Shown: one piece after another, positions 34,302 through 45,291 of the stretch | Layout: every line of letters starts with the position of its first letter | How positions within the stretch are numbered: the first letter of the stretch is position 1 | Assembly (NCBI RefSeq): GCF_004403985.1 | Contig: NZ_SOHL01000003.1 | Coordinates: 259,212 to 323,211, forward strand | DNA: 64,000 bases | Direction of reading: 5' to 3' | From: Cryobacterium gelidum | GTDB lineage: Bacteria; Actinomycetota; Actinomycetes; Actinomycetales; Microbacteriaceae | The notes under the pieces: generated by a model | Databases searched by the model: none | What the model saw: only the letters and a program-made list of their open reading frames with translations | What the model was told of the DNA's origin: nothing | Program-made: the position numbers and the translations under genes

Positions 34302-35600
34302 CTAGCCGAACAGCGGAGCGAGGGCCGTGATCAGCTGCTGCACTCCGAGCACGATGAACAGCAGCGCGCAGATTCCGAGCGCCACATTCGTGAACCACTT
34401 ATTGCGCCAATCCCGTGGGACGCGCTTGCCGTTCAACAGTCCCAGGAGGGTGACGGCGAGAAACGGCATGAACAGTGCGCCGAGCACGCCATAGGCCAGA
34501 ATGAGGCCGATCGGTGAACCGAGCAGGAACAGGATCATTGACGGAAAGGTGAGCCACAACAGGTAGAACTTGAAGTACTTGCCACCGACGAGGGTGTCGG
34601 GGTGGCCAGACTTCTTGCCGCGCATGTTGCCCCAGAAGTCGGCGAACATGAGGCTCACGCCGTTCCACACACCGATGATCGATGAGAAGGATGCCGCCCA
34701 GAAGCCCACCAGAAACCCGGTTCCGACGACGACGCCGTACTTCTCGTTGAGCACCGTGGAGAGGTCGAGCAATCCCTTGTCGCCCGCACTCAGGGTGATG
34801 CCGGCAGCGGCGACCACCTCGGCGCCGACGACGAGCATGGCGACGACGAAGAGGCCGGTCATGACGTAGGCCATGCGGTTGTCGATGCGCATGACTTTCA
34901 TCCAGCGCGGGGTGGACCAGCCCTTTTCGCGCAGCCAGTAGCCGTAAGCGGCGAGGGTGATGGTGCCGCCGACACCGCCGGCCAGTGCGAGGGTGTAGAG
35001 CACGCCGCCCTCGGGAATGATCGGCACGAGGCCGGCGAGCATGTCGGGAAAGTTGGGCACGGCGATGACGGCGAGACCGACGACCGTGATGAACATGATG
35101 CCCACGAGCACGGCGGTGACCTTCTCGAAGAAGGCGTAGCGGCCGAACCAGACCATGGTGAGACCGGCGAGACCCATGAGAACGGCCCAGACCGGCAGTG
35201 GAAAGACCGGGAACAGTGCCGCGAGGGGCAGGGCGGCCGAGGACATGGCCGTGGCCCCGTAGACGAAGCCCCACAACATGATGTACGGCCCGAAATACCA
35301 GGTGGTCCATTTGCCGAGGGACCGCCAGCCCTCAAAGATGGTCTTGCCGGTGGCGAGGGTGTATCGGCCGGCACCCTCGACCAGCACGATCTTAAGGATC
35401 ACGCCGAGAATGACCGCCCAGAGCAGGGCGTAGCCGTAGCGCGAGCCGGCCACGAGGGTAGCGACCATATCGGCCGCTCCCACACCGGTGGCGGCCACGA
35501 CAAGGCCGGGGCCGACGACCTTCCACTTGGGTACTGGGCCATCGCCTGGCGCTGCTGGTGCGACCAGCTTGTCGTCGTCGGTGTAATTGCCTGAGGTCAT
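34302..35600 (-). CDS. Nramp-family (divergent) metal ion transporter
   Basis: This 432-residue protein has the Nramp (SLC11) architecture of about 11 helices. Helix 1 reads GPGLVVAATGVGAADMVATL, followed by GYALLWAVILG and ATGKTIFEGW, which align with MntH. The metal-coordinating residues are missing: the helix 1 DPGN motif is GAAD and the helix 6 MPH motif is replaced (TITLAAYGYW). It therefore belongs to a non-canonical clade, and manganese or iron transport cannot be assumed. The ATG at 35600 (MTSGNYT) is the family start. It stands alone on the minus strand. Confidence 0.8.
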   Translation of the reverse strand: MTSGNYTDDDKLVAPAAPGDGPVPKWKVVGPGLVVAATGVGAADMVATLVAGSRYGYALLWAVILGVILKIVLVEGAGRYTLATGKTIFEGWRSLGKWTTWYFGPYIMLWGFVYGATAMSSAALPLAALFPVFPLPVWAVLMGLAGLTMVWFGRYAFFEKVTAVLVGIMFITVVGLAVIAVPNFPDMLAGLVPIIPEGGVLYTLALAGGVGGTITLAAYGYWLREKGWSTPRWMKVMRIDNRMAYVMTGLFVVAMLVVGAEVVAAAGITLSAGDKGLLDLSTVLNEKYGVVVGTGFLVGFWAASFSSIIGVWNGVSLMFADFWGNMRGKKSGHPDTLVGGKYFKFYLLWLTFPSMILFLLGSPIGLILAYGVLGALFMPFLAVTLLGLLNGKRVPRDWRNKWFTNVALGICALLFIVLGVQQLITALAPLFG

Positions 35601-35844
35601 GGTGGTGCCGGCCTTACGCGAGTGAAGCGGATGGCCCCCCAGCGCGTGGCACATCTGGTGACAGACGCCCCCCACGCTGCGGCACAGCTGTGCATCCGGG
35701 CACAGGACCTGAAAAAAGCGATGTTCTCGCCCCCAACGTGATGAAAGTCTACGTGTTGGGTCAGGGAGTGCCGTTCGACGCCGGTGGAGTGTCGTGGTTC
35801 AGCCGAAGCGGGTTGTCGGGGGTCGTACCGCCGTTTCAGGGCAC

Positions 35845-36633
35845 TCAGCCGCGCGAACGTGCACTGATCGTATACCGCGATCGCCTGCGCGACTCATCGT
35901 CGGTCGCGTGTTTTTCCATGCTGAGCTGATCGAGACGACGGATGCCGCCGGCAACCGAATATGTCCAGCCCAGGATGCCGAGGAGACAGACACGCTCGGC
36001 GAGCCCCAACAACGCGGGCTGCACAGTGAGGCTGAGCCCGAGAAAGAACAGGCCCAGCACGGCGAGGGTGGTGAAGGTGAGGGCCAGGCCCCGGGCCGCG
36101 GGTAGCTGTCCGCTCTGATAGAGCCAGGCGGTGAGCAGCACCAGCGCGACCAAGGCGACGACAAAGCCCACAGTGGCCACGACGAGGTGGACGGTACCGG
36201 CCGTTGTCACGGCCACCACGCCGTGATCGGCCGTGACCGCTGCTGCGTCGTTTTCCGCAGTCACCACATCGGTCGGGAAGAAGGCGAGCACACCCGAGCA
36301 GACGCCGCCAAGCGCCAACAGTGCCAGGCCCGCACCCAGGAGGCGGGGCCAGGGCACGCGGGCACGCGGATGATTCGTGCGCGCCGTCGCGAAAAGTGCT
36401 CCGACGACGGCGCCCGACGTTACCGCCCGGCCCAGAAAATTGAGGTTCATCATCCAGCCGTAGGGACCGACGGCGAGATTGCTCTCGGCGTCGCTGATCG
36501 GGCTGTAGTGCGGCGGCAGAAGCTGCAGTACGACGTCGACGAGAACGTAGAGCAGCACGCCGACCATGGCGGCCGTCGCGCTGCGGCGTCGCCACACACC
36601 TAAGGCGCGTGTGCTCATGCTGTTGACAGCCAT
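35845..36633 (-). CDS. DUF998 membrane protein
   Basis: This 262-residue protein has six or seven transmembrane segments and the DUF998 layout, for example HYSPISDAESNLAVGPYGWM near residue 45 and NLNFLGRAVTSGAVVGAL. Function unknown. The ATG at 36633 (MAVNSMS) is chosen because the hydrophobic domain starts shortly after. The longer open frame upstream is antisense to ilvC. A hairpin separates it from the ilvC end. Confidence 0.78.
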   Translation of the reverse strand: MAVNSMSTRALGVWRRRSATAAMVGVLLYVLVDVVLQLLPPHYSPISDAESNLAVGPYGWMMNLNFLGRAVTSGAVVGALFATARTNHPRARVPWPRLLGAGLALLALGGVCSGVLAFFPTDVVTAENDAAAVTADHGVVAVTTAGTVHLVVATVGFVVALVALVLLTAWLYQSGQLPAARGLALTFTTLAVLGLFFLGLSLTVQPALLGLAERVCLLGILGWTYSVAGGIRRLDQLSMEKHATDDESRRRSRYTISARSRG

Positions 36634-36664
36634 ACTCACCGGTCTTTCAGGCGTAGCGCACAAA

Positions 36665-36688
36665 GGGACCCTCGCGAACGAGGGCCCC
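36665..36688 (-). terminator. Hairpin after ilvC
   Basis: GGGACCCTCG pairs with CGAGGGCCCC (one mismatch) around a CGAA loop, 31 bases past the ilvC stop. A short T-tract follows on the minus strand, so it probably ends the ilv transcript. Confidence 0.6.
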
Positions 36689-36718
36689 CTGGGTACAGCA
36701 GATCGATTCAGCGGATAC

Positions 36719-37774
<1,056 letters not shown>

Positions 37775-37792
37775 TTAGAAAAACTGAAAACG

Positions 37793-38302
37793 TTAGTTTT
37801 TGAAGACGCGCTCGGTGATCGACTTCGATCCGCGGCCGATGGCCAGCAGACCCGACTGGGCGAGCTCCCGAATGCCGAACGGTTCGAGCACCCGCAGCAG
37901 CGCCTGGGTCTTACCGCTGTCGCCGGTGACCTCGATCACGACGGCGTCCGTGGCCACGTCGACGACGCGGGCCCGGAACAGGTTGACCGCCTCGAGTACC
38001 TGCGACCGGGTGGTGTTGTCGACCTTGACCTTGATCAGCAGATGTTCGCGCTGCACCGACTGGGCCACGTCGAGCTCGACGATCTTGATGACGTTGATCA
38101 GCTTGTTGAGCTGCTTGGTCACCTGCTCGAGTGGCACGTCGTCGACGTCGACGAGAATCGTGATGCGGGAGAGGCCGGGAATCTCGCTGTGTCCCACGGC
38201 GAGGCTTTCAATGTTGAAGCCGCGACGCGCAAACAGGCCGGCGACGCGCGTGAGCAGGCCGGGTTTGTCCTCGACGAGCAGACTCAGAACGTGGCTCGTC
38301 AC
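37793..38302 (-). CDS. ilvN: Acetolactate synthase small (regulatory) subunit
   Basis: This 169-residue regulatory subunit confers valine feedback control on IlvB. The ACT domain is N-terminal (HVLSLLVEDKPGLLTRVAGL, FNIESLAVG), followed by the C-terminal IlvN domain (DSGKTQALLRVLEPFGIREL). It begins with GTG 2 bases after the ilvB stop and lies 45 bases before ilvC. Confidence 0.95.
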   Translation of the reverse strand: MTSHVLSLLVEDKPGLLTRVAGLFARRGFNIESLAVGHSEIPGLSRITILVDVDDVPLEQVTKQLNKLINVIKIVELDVAQSVQREHLLIKVKVDNTTRSQVLEAVNLFRARVVDVATDAVVIEVTGDSGKTQALLRVLEPFGIRELAQSGLLAIGRGSKSITERVFKN

Positions 38303-38304
38303 GG

Positions 38305-40113
38305 TTACTCTTCTTCCCAGGTCGGTGCGTGGTCTTTGGCGTACTGAACAAAACTGTTGCTGACTCCCTGCGGAACCATCGGCCAGACCATGGCACCGGG
38401 GCTGACGATGAAGTCGATCACGACCGGCCGGTCATTGGTGGCGAGGGCCAGTTTGATGGCGTCATCCACCTGGTCCTTGCTGGTGACCCGAATTCCGAGC
38501 GCGCCATAAGCATCGGCCATTTTGACGAAGTCGGGCACCATGGCGGTCCCATGACCGGTGTTGAGGTCGGTGAAAGAGTGGCGTCCGTCGTAGAACAGCG
38601 ACTGCCACTGGCGCACCATGCCGAGCGACGAGTTGTTGATGATCGCGACCTTGATCGGGATCTTGTTGATCGTGCAGGTGGCGAGTTCCTGATTGGTCAT
38701 CTGGAAGCAGCCGTCGCCGTCGATCGACCAGACCACCCGGTCGGGCTCGGCGACCTTGGCGCCCATCGCGGCTGGAACGGAATAGCCCATGGTGCCAGCG
38801 CCGCCGGAGTTGAGCCACGAGTTGGGTCGCTCATACTTGATGAACTGCGCCGCCCACATCTGGTGCTGACCGACGCCGGCCGCATAGACCGCCTCGGGAC
38901 CGGTGAGCTCGCCGATACGCTGGATCACGTATTGCGGGGCCAGCAGTCCGTCGGTCGGCTCGGTGAAGCCGAGCGGGAACTCTTCTTTCAGGCCGCGCAG
39001 GTAGGTCCACCACTCGGCGGTGTCTGGCACGATGCTGTCGGGTGCTGCGCCCTTGGCGGCATCCGCATAGGCCAGGATGAGGTCAGCGATGACGTCCTTG
39101 GCATCACCGACGATGGGCACATCGGCCATTCGAATCTTGGAGATCTCGGCCGGGTCGACGTCGACGTGCACGATCTTCGCGGTGGGCGCGAATTCGCTGA
39201 TCTTTCCGGTCACCCGGTCGTCGAAGCGTGCTCCGAGCGAAATGATGAGGTCGCTCTCCTGCAGCGCGAGCACGGCCGGGACCGTGCCGTGCATGCCCGG
39301 CATGCCGAGGTGCTGCGGGTGCGAGTCAGGAAAGGCACCACGAGCCATCAGTGTCGTCACGACCGGTGCACCGGTCGACTCAGCGAGCTCGAGCAGTTCG
39401 GGCGAGGCGTGGGCGCGGATGACGCCGCCACCAACGTAGAGCACAGGCTTCTTCGCGGCCAGCAGCAGCTGAGCCGCGGCCTGCACCTGCTTACCATGGG
39501 CCTTGACGATCGGGCGGTAGCCGGGCAGGTCGAGCTTGGGCGGCCAGATGAACGGCGCCAGGTTCTGCTGCGCGTCCTTGGTGATGTCAACGAGCACCGG
39601 GCCGGGGCGGCCGGTGGAAGCGATGTGGTACGCCGACGCGATCGCGGCCGGGATCTCTTCGGCGCGGCGGGCAAGAAAGGAATGCTTGGTGATCGGCATG
39701 GTGATACCGATGATGTCGGCCTCCTGGAAGGCGTCCGTTCCCATCGAAGTGGAGAACACCTGGCCGGTGATCGCGAGCAACGGAACCGAGTCCATGTAGG
39801 CGTCCGCTATGGCGGTGACGAGGTTCGTGGCACCCGGGCCGCTGGTGGCAATAGCGACGCCGACGCGTCCGGTCGCGGAGGCATAGCCCTCAGCCGCGTG
39901 GCCGGCGCCCTGTTCGTGGCGTACCAGAATGTGGCGAATCTTGGTTTGCGTCATGAGCTCGTCGTAGAGCGGAATGACGGCGCCGCCGGGGATGCCGAAG
40001 ACGTCAGTGACGCCGAGCAGCTCGAGGGTGCGAATGATCGCGCCAGAGCCGGTGAGCATCTCCGGTTCCGCAGACGCGGGAGCCGAGGGCACGGGAGTGG
40101 TTTCCGTGGTCAT
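38305..40113 (-). CDS. ilvB: Acetolactate synthase large subunit
   Basis: This 602-residue thiamine-diphosphate enzyme condenses pyruvate with pyruvate or 2-oxobutyrate. The catalytic glutamate lies in [15 protein letters not shown] near residue 65. FAD-binding and TPP domains are intact: [10 protein letters not shown] near residue 310 and the TPP motif [15 protein letters not shown] near residue 465 (GDG...N). Length is typical for the large subunit. It heads ilvB-ilvN-ilvC, 71 bases downstream of ilvD. Confidence 0.95.
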   Translation of the reverse strand: MTTETTPVPSAPASAEPEMLTGSGAIIRTLELLGVTDVFGIPGGAVIPLYDELMTQTKIRHILVRHEQGAGHAAEGYASATGRVGVAIATSGPGATNLVTAIADAYMDSVPLLAITGQVFSTSMGTDAFQEADIIGITMPITKHSFLARRAEEIPAAIASAYHIASTGRPGPVLVDITKDAQQNLAPFIWPPKLDLPGYRPIVKAHGKQVQAAAQLLLAAKKPVLYVGGGVIRAHASPELLELAESTGAPVVTTLMARGAFPDSHPQHLGMPGMHGTVPAVLALQESDLIISLGARFDDRVTGKISEFAPTAKIVHVDVDPAEISKIRMADVPIVGDAKDVIADLILAYADAAKGAAPDSIVPDTAEWWTYLRGLKEEFPLGFTEPTDGLLAPQYVIQRIGELTGPEAVYAAGVGQHQMWAAQFIKYERPNSWLNSGGAGTMGYSVPAAMGAKVAEPDRVVWSIDGDGCFQMTNQELATCTINKIPIKVAIINNSSLGMVRQWQSLFYDGRHSFTDLNTGHGTAMVPDFVKMADAYGALGIRVTSKDQVDDAIKLALATNDRPVVIDFIVSPGAMVWPMVPQGVSNSFVQYAKDHAPTWEEE

Positions 40114-40184
40114 GGTCGTTGAATCCCAACTTCAAAATCGGTCGTTTCGTTCATCTCTGAGCCTGCCCACTCTGGACACGCTGG

Positions 40185-41879
40185 CTAGCCGGTGATGGCG
40201 CCTTCAGCGGCGGAATGCACGAGCTTGGCGTACTTTGCGAGTACGCCGCGGGTGTAGCGCGGCGGGAGGGGCGCCCAGCCATCTCGGCGGGCGGCCAACT
40301 CGGAGGACTCGACCAGTAGGTCGAGCGTGCGAGCGGCGATATCGACCCGTATCAGATCCCCATCGCGCACGAAGGCGATGGGACCTGCGTCCACCGCTTC
40401 GGGTGCTATGTGGCCGATACACAGTCCGGTTGTGCCGCCTGAGAATCGACCGTCCGTTAATAGTAGTACATCGGAGCCGAGCCCTGCGCCCTTGATGGCG
40501 GCCGTGATCGAGAGCATCTCCCGCATGCCCGGACCGCCCTTCGGGCCCTCATAGCGGATGATGACGACGTCACCCTTGTAGATCTTGCCCGCGGTCAGGG
40601 CGTCCATCGCCGCGCGCTCCCGCTCGAACACCCGAGCCGGTCCTTCAAACACTGCGGCATCGAATCCGGCGGTCTTGACCACTGCACCCTCCGGCGCAAA
40701 GGTGCCCTTGAGAATGGTGATGCCACCGCTCTTGTGAATGGGGTTGTCCAGGGTGCGCAGCACCTCCCCGTCGAGAGCGGGCGGGTCGATCTCGGCGAGG
40801 TTCTCGGCCACGGTCTTACCGGTCACGGTGAGCGCGTCGCCGTGGATCAGACCGGCTTCGAGCAGCGCCCGCATGACGACGGGAACGCCGCCCTGACGGT
40901 CGACATCGTTCATGACGTATTTGCCGAAGGGCTTGAGGTCGCCGATGTGCGGAACCTGGTCGCCGATGCGGTTGAAGTCGTCGAGGGTGAGTTCAACCTC
41001 GGCCTCACGGGCGATGGCGAGCAGGTGCAGCACGACGTTGGTCGAGCCACCGAAGGCCATGGCCACGGCGATGGCGTTCTCAAACGCCTTGCGGGTGAGA
41101 ATGTCGCGGGCCGTGATGCCGAGGCGCAGCATGTTGACGACGGCTTCGCCGGAACGGCGGGCGAAGTAGTCGCGGCGACGATCAGCGGATGCCGGGCTCG
41201 CCGAGCCGGGCAGGCTCATTCCCAGGGCTTCCGCGACGCTGGCCATGGTGTTCGCCGTGTACATGCCACCACAGGCACCCTCGCCGGGAGCGAACGCACA
41301 CTCGATGCGCTTGGCATCCGCTTCACTCATCCGGCCGGCCTTGACCGCGCCGACGGCTTCAAACGAGTCGATGATGGTGATGTCTTTTTCGGTGCCGTCG
41401 GAGAGCTTGACCCAGCCCGGCGCGATCGATCCGGCGTAGAGGAACACGCTCGCGAGGTCGAGTCGGGCGGCGGCCATGAGCATGCCGGGCAGCGACTTGT
41501 CACAGCCCGCAAGCAGCACGCTGCCGTCGAGACGTTCAGCCTGCATGACGACCTCGACCGAGTCGGCGATGACCTCACGGGAGACAAGGGAGAAGTGCAT
41601 GCCCTCGTGACCCATGGAGATGCCGTCGGATACCGAGATGGTGCCGAACTGCAGCGGGTAACCGCCGCCGGAGTGCACGCCCTCCTTGGCCGCCTGCGCC
41701 AGGCGGTCGAGCGAGAGGTTGCAGGGTGTGATCTCGTTCCACGAGCTCGCAATACCGATCTGGGGCTTTTCCCAGTCGGCATCGCCCATGCCGACAGCAC
41801 GGAGCATGCCACGAGATGTGGTGGCCTCGATCCCGTCGGTGACGTCGCGGCTACGGGGTTTCACATCGATCTCAGACAT
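40185..41879 (-). CDS. ilvD: Dihydroxy-acid dehydratase
   Basis: This 564-residue Fe-S dehydratase does the third step of valine/isoleucine synthesis. Cluster-ligand cysteines are visible in [13 protein letters not shown] (near residue 50), [15 protein letters not shown] (near residue 120) and [13 protein letters not shown] (near residue 195). The C-terminal [21 protein letters not shown] is diagnostic. Its proximity to ilvBNC suggests co-expression. Confidence 0.95.
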   Translation of the reverse strand: MSEIDVKPRSRDVTDGIEATTSRGMLRAVGMGDADWEKPQIGIASSWNEITPCNLSLDRLAQAAKEGVHSGGGYPLQFGTISVSDGISMGHEGMHFSLVSREVIADSVEVVMQAERLDGSVLLAGCDKSLPGMLMAAARLDLASVFLYAGSIAPGWVKLSDGTEKDITIIDSFEAVGAVKAGRMSEADAKRIECAFAPGEGACGGMYTANTMASVAEALGMSLPGSASPASADRRRDYFARRSGEAVVNMLRLGITARDILTRKAFENAIAVAMAFGGSTNVVLHLLAIAREAEVELTLDDFNRIGDQVPHIGDLKPFGKYVMNDVDRQGGVPVVMRALLEAGLIHGDALTVTGKTVAENLAEIDPPALDGEVLRTLDNPIHKSGGITILKGTFAPEGAVVKTAGFDAAVFEGPARVFERERAAMDALTAGKIYKGDVVIIRYEGPKGGPGMREMLSITAAIKGAGLGSDVLLLTDGRFSGGTTGLCIGHIAPEAVDAGPIAFVRDGDLIRVDIAARTLDLLVESSELAARRDGWAPLPPRYTRGVLAKYAKLVHSAAEGAITG

Positions 41880-41941
41880 GCCTCCGAGTCTAGAACCTCG
41901 GCAGGCCCCCGCGATTCAGTTCACGGGCCGCAGCGAACCGG

Positions 41942-44170
41942 TCAGTGCGCCTGCCCTGCTCGCAGGGCGGCGATGCGCACCAGAACCTGGGTGACCTCGT
42001 GCGGGCTGCGCACCCGGTAACCGGCGAGGGTGGCACCCTGCCCAATTTTCAGCCCGAGGTCGTCGTCGTGCAGGGCCCCGAAGGCATCCTCGTCGGTCAC
42101 GTCGTCACCGGCGTAGAACACGCGGTCGGCGCCGGTGTAGTTGCGCAGCTTCTCCAGGGCGTCGCCCTTGGTGCTCGACCGCACCGAGAACTCGAGCACG
42201 TTCTTGCCCTCTCGAATGGTCAGCCCGGGCAGCTGATCACCCAGTTGCTCACGAGCCTGACGCTCGGCTCTCTCGCCGTCTTCCTCGGTTGCGAGGCGAG
42301 TGTGCAGGGCCAGACCGGCGGGCTTGCGCTCGATTGTGGTGCCGGCGATCGAGCCGGAGATGCTCTCGAGCACCCGCGTGAGGGTATCGAGTTGCTCGAG
42401 CTCGGAGGAAAGCAGGTTGAGCTCGATCTCGGGGGTGTCCAGCTGCACCTCGATGCCGTGCGAGCCGGTGAGCAGTACCGAACTCTGCGGCTGGGCGACG
42501 TGTTGCAGGCTCACCAGGGCGCGTCCGGAGACGAGGGCAACACGCACGCCCGGCAGGTCAAGCAGGGCCTGCACGGCTTCTCGGTTGCCGGCGATGGCAC
42601 GGGCGTCTTCGGGATGGTCGACATGGGGCGCCAGGGTACCGTCGAAGTCGAGGGCGATGAGCAGGTTCTCGGCGCCGGCAATGCTCTGCAGGGCCAGGTC
42701 GAGGTCGTCGGAAATGCCGGCGGGCACGGCCGCGCCGCCGGTGAGCGCTCTCAAGAAGGAATCCGACCAGGCGGCGACATCGTTTTCGGCGACTTTGCGT
42801 CGCAGCGACCGCATGCGCCGCGTGCGCTCCCGTTTGGGCATCTCGACCGCTCGCACGATGGCGTCCTTGGTGCCATCAATGTCGTGCGGATTGATGAGAA
42901 TAGCTTGTTTGAGTTCGTCGGCGGCGCCGGCGAACTCGCTCAATACGAGCACCCCGTCAAAATCAAAGCGCGCGGCCACGTACTCTTTGGCGACGAGGTT
43001 CATGCCGTCGCGCAAGGCAGTGACGAGCATGACGTCGGCGGCGAGGTACATCGCGACCATTTCTTCGCGCGGATAGCTGTGGTGGTGGTAGCTGATGGCG
43101 GTGTGACTGATGGTCGAGAAATCGCCGTTGAGCCGGCCGACGGCGAGTTCGATCTCGTCGCGCAGGGCCATGTAGGTGCTGACGCGTTCGCGGGACGGGC
43201 TGGCGACCTGCACCAGGGTGACGTCTTCGACGCTCAACCGACCGTCGGCGAGCAGCTCGCCAAAGGCCTTGATACGGTGGCCGATGCCCTTGGTGTAGTC
43301 GAGCCGGTCGACGCCGAGCATCAGGGTTTTGGGGTTGCCGAGGTCTTCGCGAATTTGGCGAGCCCTGGCTTGAATGTCGGGGCGTCGGGCAAGTTCTTCA
43401 TAGCCGGCCGAGTCGATCGAGATGGGAAAGTGTTTGGCGATGACGCGGCGGGACTCCCCGTTCTGGCCGCCCTGGTCGGTCTCACCGATCGGCACATCGA
43501 TGACGACGCCGCGGGTGGGATAGCCGTAGAGGCGACGCACCGCCTGGGAGAAGTTACCGGCATCCGCCAGCCGTTGAAAGCCGATGACGTCGGCGCCGAG
43601 CAACCCGTGCAGAATCTGTTTGCGCCAGGGCAGCTGCGCAAAGATCCCGTACGGCGGAAAGGGAATGTGGTTGAAGAAACCGATGACGAGGTCGGGACGG
43701 GCTTCGCGCAGCATGCGCGGCACGAGCTGCAGCTGGTAGTCGTGCACCCAGACCGTTGCCCCGGGGGCTGCGACCGCGGCGGCCGCCGCCGCGAATCGGC
43801 GGTTGACAGCGATATACGCTTCCCACGTCTCGCGGTGAAAGCTCGGCGGTGCGATGACGTCGTGATACAGCGGCCAGAGCGTGTCGTTGGAGAAACCCTC
43901 GTAGTAGTCCTCGATGTCTGCTTCATTGAGCCGCACCGGCACGAGCGAGATCCCGTCATTCTCGAACGGCTCGAAATCGCGATCGGCGACACCCGGCCAG
44001 CCCACCCAGGCTCCGTGCGAGGAACGCATCAGCGGTTCGAGCGCTGTGACCAACCCGCCGGGCGAGGTGCGCCAGTTGACGGAGCCGTCCTCGGCTTCTT
44101 CGTAATCCACCGGCAGCCGGTTGGAGACGACGACAAGAACGTACGTGCCGGCCGGGGCATCGGCGGGCAC
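41942..44170 (-). CDS. otsAB: Bifunctional trehalose-6-phosphate synthase/phosphatase
   Basis: This 742-residue fusion makes trehalose from UDP-glucose and glucose-6-phosphate. The N-terminal GT20 domain (1 to about 465) shows VVSNRLPVDYEE, WVHDYQLQLVPRMLR near residue 140, GVDRLDYTKGI near residue 280 and NLVAKEYVAARFD near residue 385. The C-terminal HAD phosphatase (about 485-735) shows ALDFDGTLAPHVDHP and YAGDDVTDEDAFGAL. Both active sites look intact. Start is GTG at 44170. A GH15 enzyme that may hydrolyse trehalose is encoded nearby. Confidence 0.94.
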   Translation of the reverse strand: MPADAPAGTYVLVVVSNRLPVDYEEAEDGSVNWRTSPGGLVTALEPLMRSSHGAWVGWPGVADRDFEPFENDGISLVPVRLNEADIEDYYEGFSNDTLWPLYHDVIAPPSFHRETWEAYIAVNRRFAAAAAAVAAPGATVWVHDYQLQLVPRMLREARPDLVIGFFNHIPFPPYGIFAQLPWRKQILHGLLGADVIGFQRLADAGNFSQAVRRLYGYPTRGVVIDVPIGETDQGGQNGESRRVIAKHFPISIDSAGYEELARRPDIQARARQIREDLGNPKTLMLGVDRLDYTKGIGHRIKAFGELLADGRLSVEDVTLVQVASPSRERVSTYMALRDEIELAVGRLNGDFSTISHTAISYHHHSYPREEMVAMYLAADVMLVTALRDGMNLVAKEYVAARFDFDGVLVLSEFAGAADELKQAILINPHDIDGTKDAIVRAVEMPKRERTRRMRSLRRKVAENDVAAWSDSFLRALTGGAAVPAGISDDLDLALQSIAGAENLLIALDFDGTLAPHVDHPEDARAIAGNREAVQALLDLPGVRVALVSGRALVSLQHVAQPQSSVLLTGSHGIEVQLDTPEIELNLLSSELEQLDTLTRVLESISGSIAGTTIERKPAGLALHTRLATEEDGERAERQAREQLGDQLPGLTIREGKNVLEFSVRSSTKGDALEKLRNYTGADRVFYAGDDVTDEDAFGALHDDDLGLKIGQGATLAGYRVRSPHEVTQVLVRIAALRAGQAH

Positions 44171-44420
44171 GACGGGGGATGGGTCGATCTGCGACCGTGT
44201 GGATTCGGCTGGAAGTGTAATGGATCATCCGTTCCGGGCACACCCGGGGTGCGCGCCTGTGCTGCCCCCCAACGTTATCAGTCCGGCCCACAGCCGTTCA
44301 GGGCGCGACTGACGCGCCCGGAGTCTCGTCGATCAGCTCACGGGTTCTTCCCAGCAAAAGTCGGTTGCGAGCTTATCCACGGTCGGGCCGGTGCCGGGTA
44401 GCCTGATTCCGGAGGTTGAC

Positions 44421-44609
44421 ATGCGAAAATTCGTGTTCAGCAGTGCAATGATCGGCGTCATTGCCGGTGGATGGAACACCGTACAGGCCACGCGGCACGG
44501 TCCGCGGGACTGGCGCCTCGTGATGCTGTGGCTCGGCTGGGGACTGAGCGCCGCCGTCGCGATCGGCACGATCATCGAAGACGCGAATGAACGTCGAATC
44601 GAGAGCTGA
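44421..44609 (+). CDS. Hypothetical small membrane-associated protein
   Basis: This 62-residue protein is not recognised. It has two short hydrophobic stretches (FSSAMIGVIAGGWN, LVMLWLGWGLSAAVAIG) and a charged tail. GGAGG lies 5 bases before the ATG at 44421, which decides the start and supports real translation. It stands between the divergent otsAB and another hypothetical gene. Confidence 0.65.
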   Translation: MRKFVFSSAMIGVIAGGWNTVQATRHGPRDWRLVMLWLGWGLSAAVAIGTIIEDANERRIES

Positions 44610-44742
44610 ATTCAGATCCGAATTGGCCTGTCCGGCGGCGTGTCCCCCGGCGAGACGACGATTCGTCCCCGAAAATGAAAAGTGCAGCTAATGCGGCTGC
44701 ACACGGTGTGGCTCAAACGCCGTGCACTCGAAGGGGTTTGTC

Positions 44743-45222
44743 ATGTTTGGTCGCCGACGCCGACGTTTGGCCGCGAATGCTGCGCTCACGGTTGCCCCTG
44801 CTCCGGTGCTGCACGACGAGCAAATTTTCGATTTGCTGCACGACAAGCTCACAGCCCTGGTCGGCGAGCACGGCGCCTGGACTCTGGTGGCCCGCAGCGC
44901 GGACGACACCGAGGTCATCTTCCACGGATTGAAGGCACGGGAGATCGCGACCGAGCTGACCGAGGCGATCACGACCAAACAAGCAGCCCTGCGCGGCGAG
45001 AGCCGCGGCGAGCCCACCGCGCTGTCCTGGACGCCCGCGCCAATCACGACCTGGAACGAACCGGCCGTGAACGAGACCTCGCCACGCGCGGCAGCCCCGG
45101 TCGACGCCCCGCCCATTGAGGCCACTCGGATCGAAACCAGCGATGACGACCTGGCTGCAGCATCCGCTGCCTGGATCGATAAGGCCTCCGCGACTCTCGC
45201 CTCGGCCCGTCTCGTCGCCTGA
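44743..45222 (+). CDS. Hypothetical protein
   Basis: This 159-residue soluble protein is not recognised. It begins with a basic stretch (FGRRRRRLAANAAL), followed by a folded-looking segment (about 25-85: FDLLHDKLTALVGEHGAWTL, HGLKAREIATELTEAI) and an Ala/Pro/Thr-rich tail. AAGGGG lies 7 bases before the ATG at 44743. It precedes the GH15 gene by 69 bases and may share its transcript. Confidence 0.65.
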   Translation: MFGRRRRRLAANAALTVAPAPVLHDEQIFDLLHDKLTALVGEHGAWTLVARSADDTEVIFHGLKAREIATELTEAITTKQAALRGESRGEPTALSWTPAPITTWNEPAVNETSPRAAAPVDAPPIEATRIETSDDDLAAASAAWIDKASATLASARLVA

Positions 45223-45291
45223 CCACATCGGGACGATCTTCGGTGCCCGATCGTCGGCCAATTCTCACTCTGGTGCTGACAGTATGGCCTG

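Noticed and set aside
38329-40122. 597-residue plus-strand open frame
   Set aside because: Shadow of ilvB in the opposite strand, rich in Arg/Gly/Val, no homology.
41945-44401. 818-residue plus-strand open frame
   Set aside because: It lies antisense to otsAB, whose protein is fully recognisable. Long antisense frames arise from G/C-biased third positions; this one has no family features.
44333-44575. 80-residue minus-strand frame opposite the small membrane protein
   Set aside because: It lacks a ribosome site, while the plus-strand frame has a strong GGAGG.
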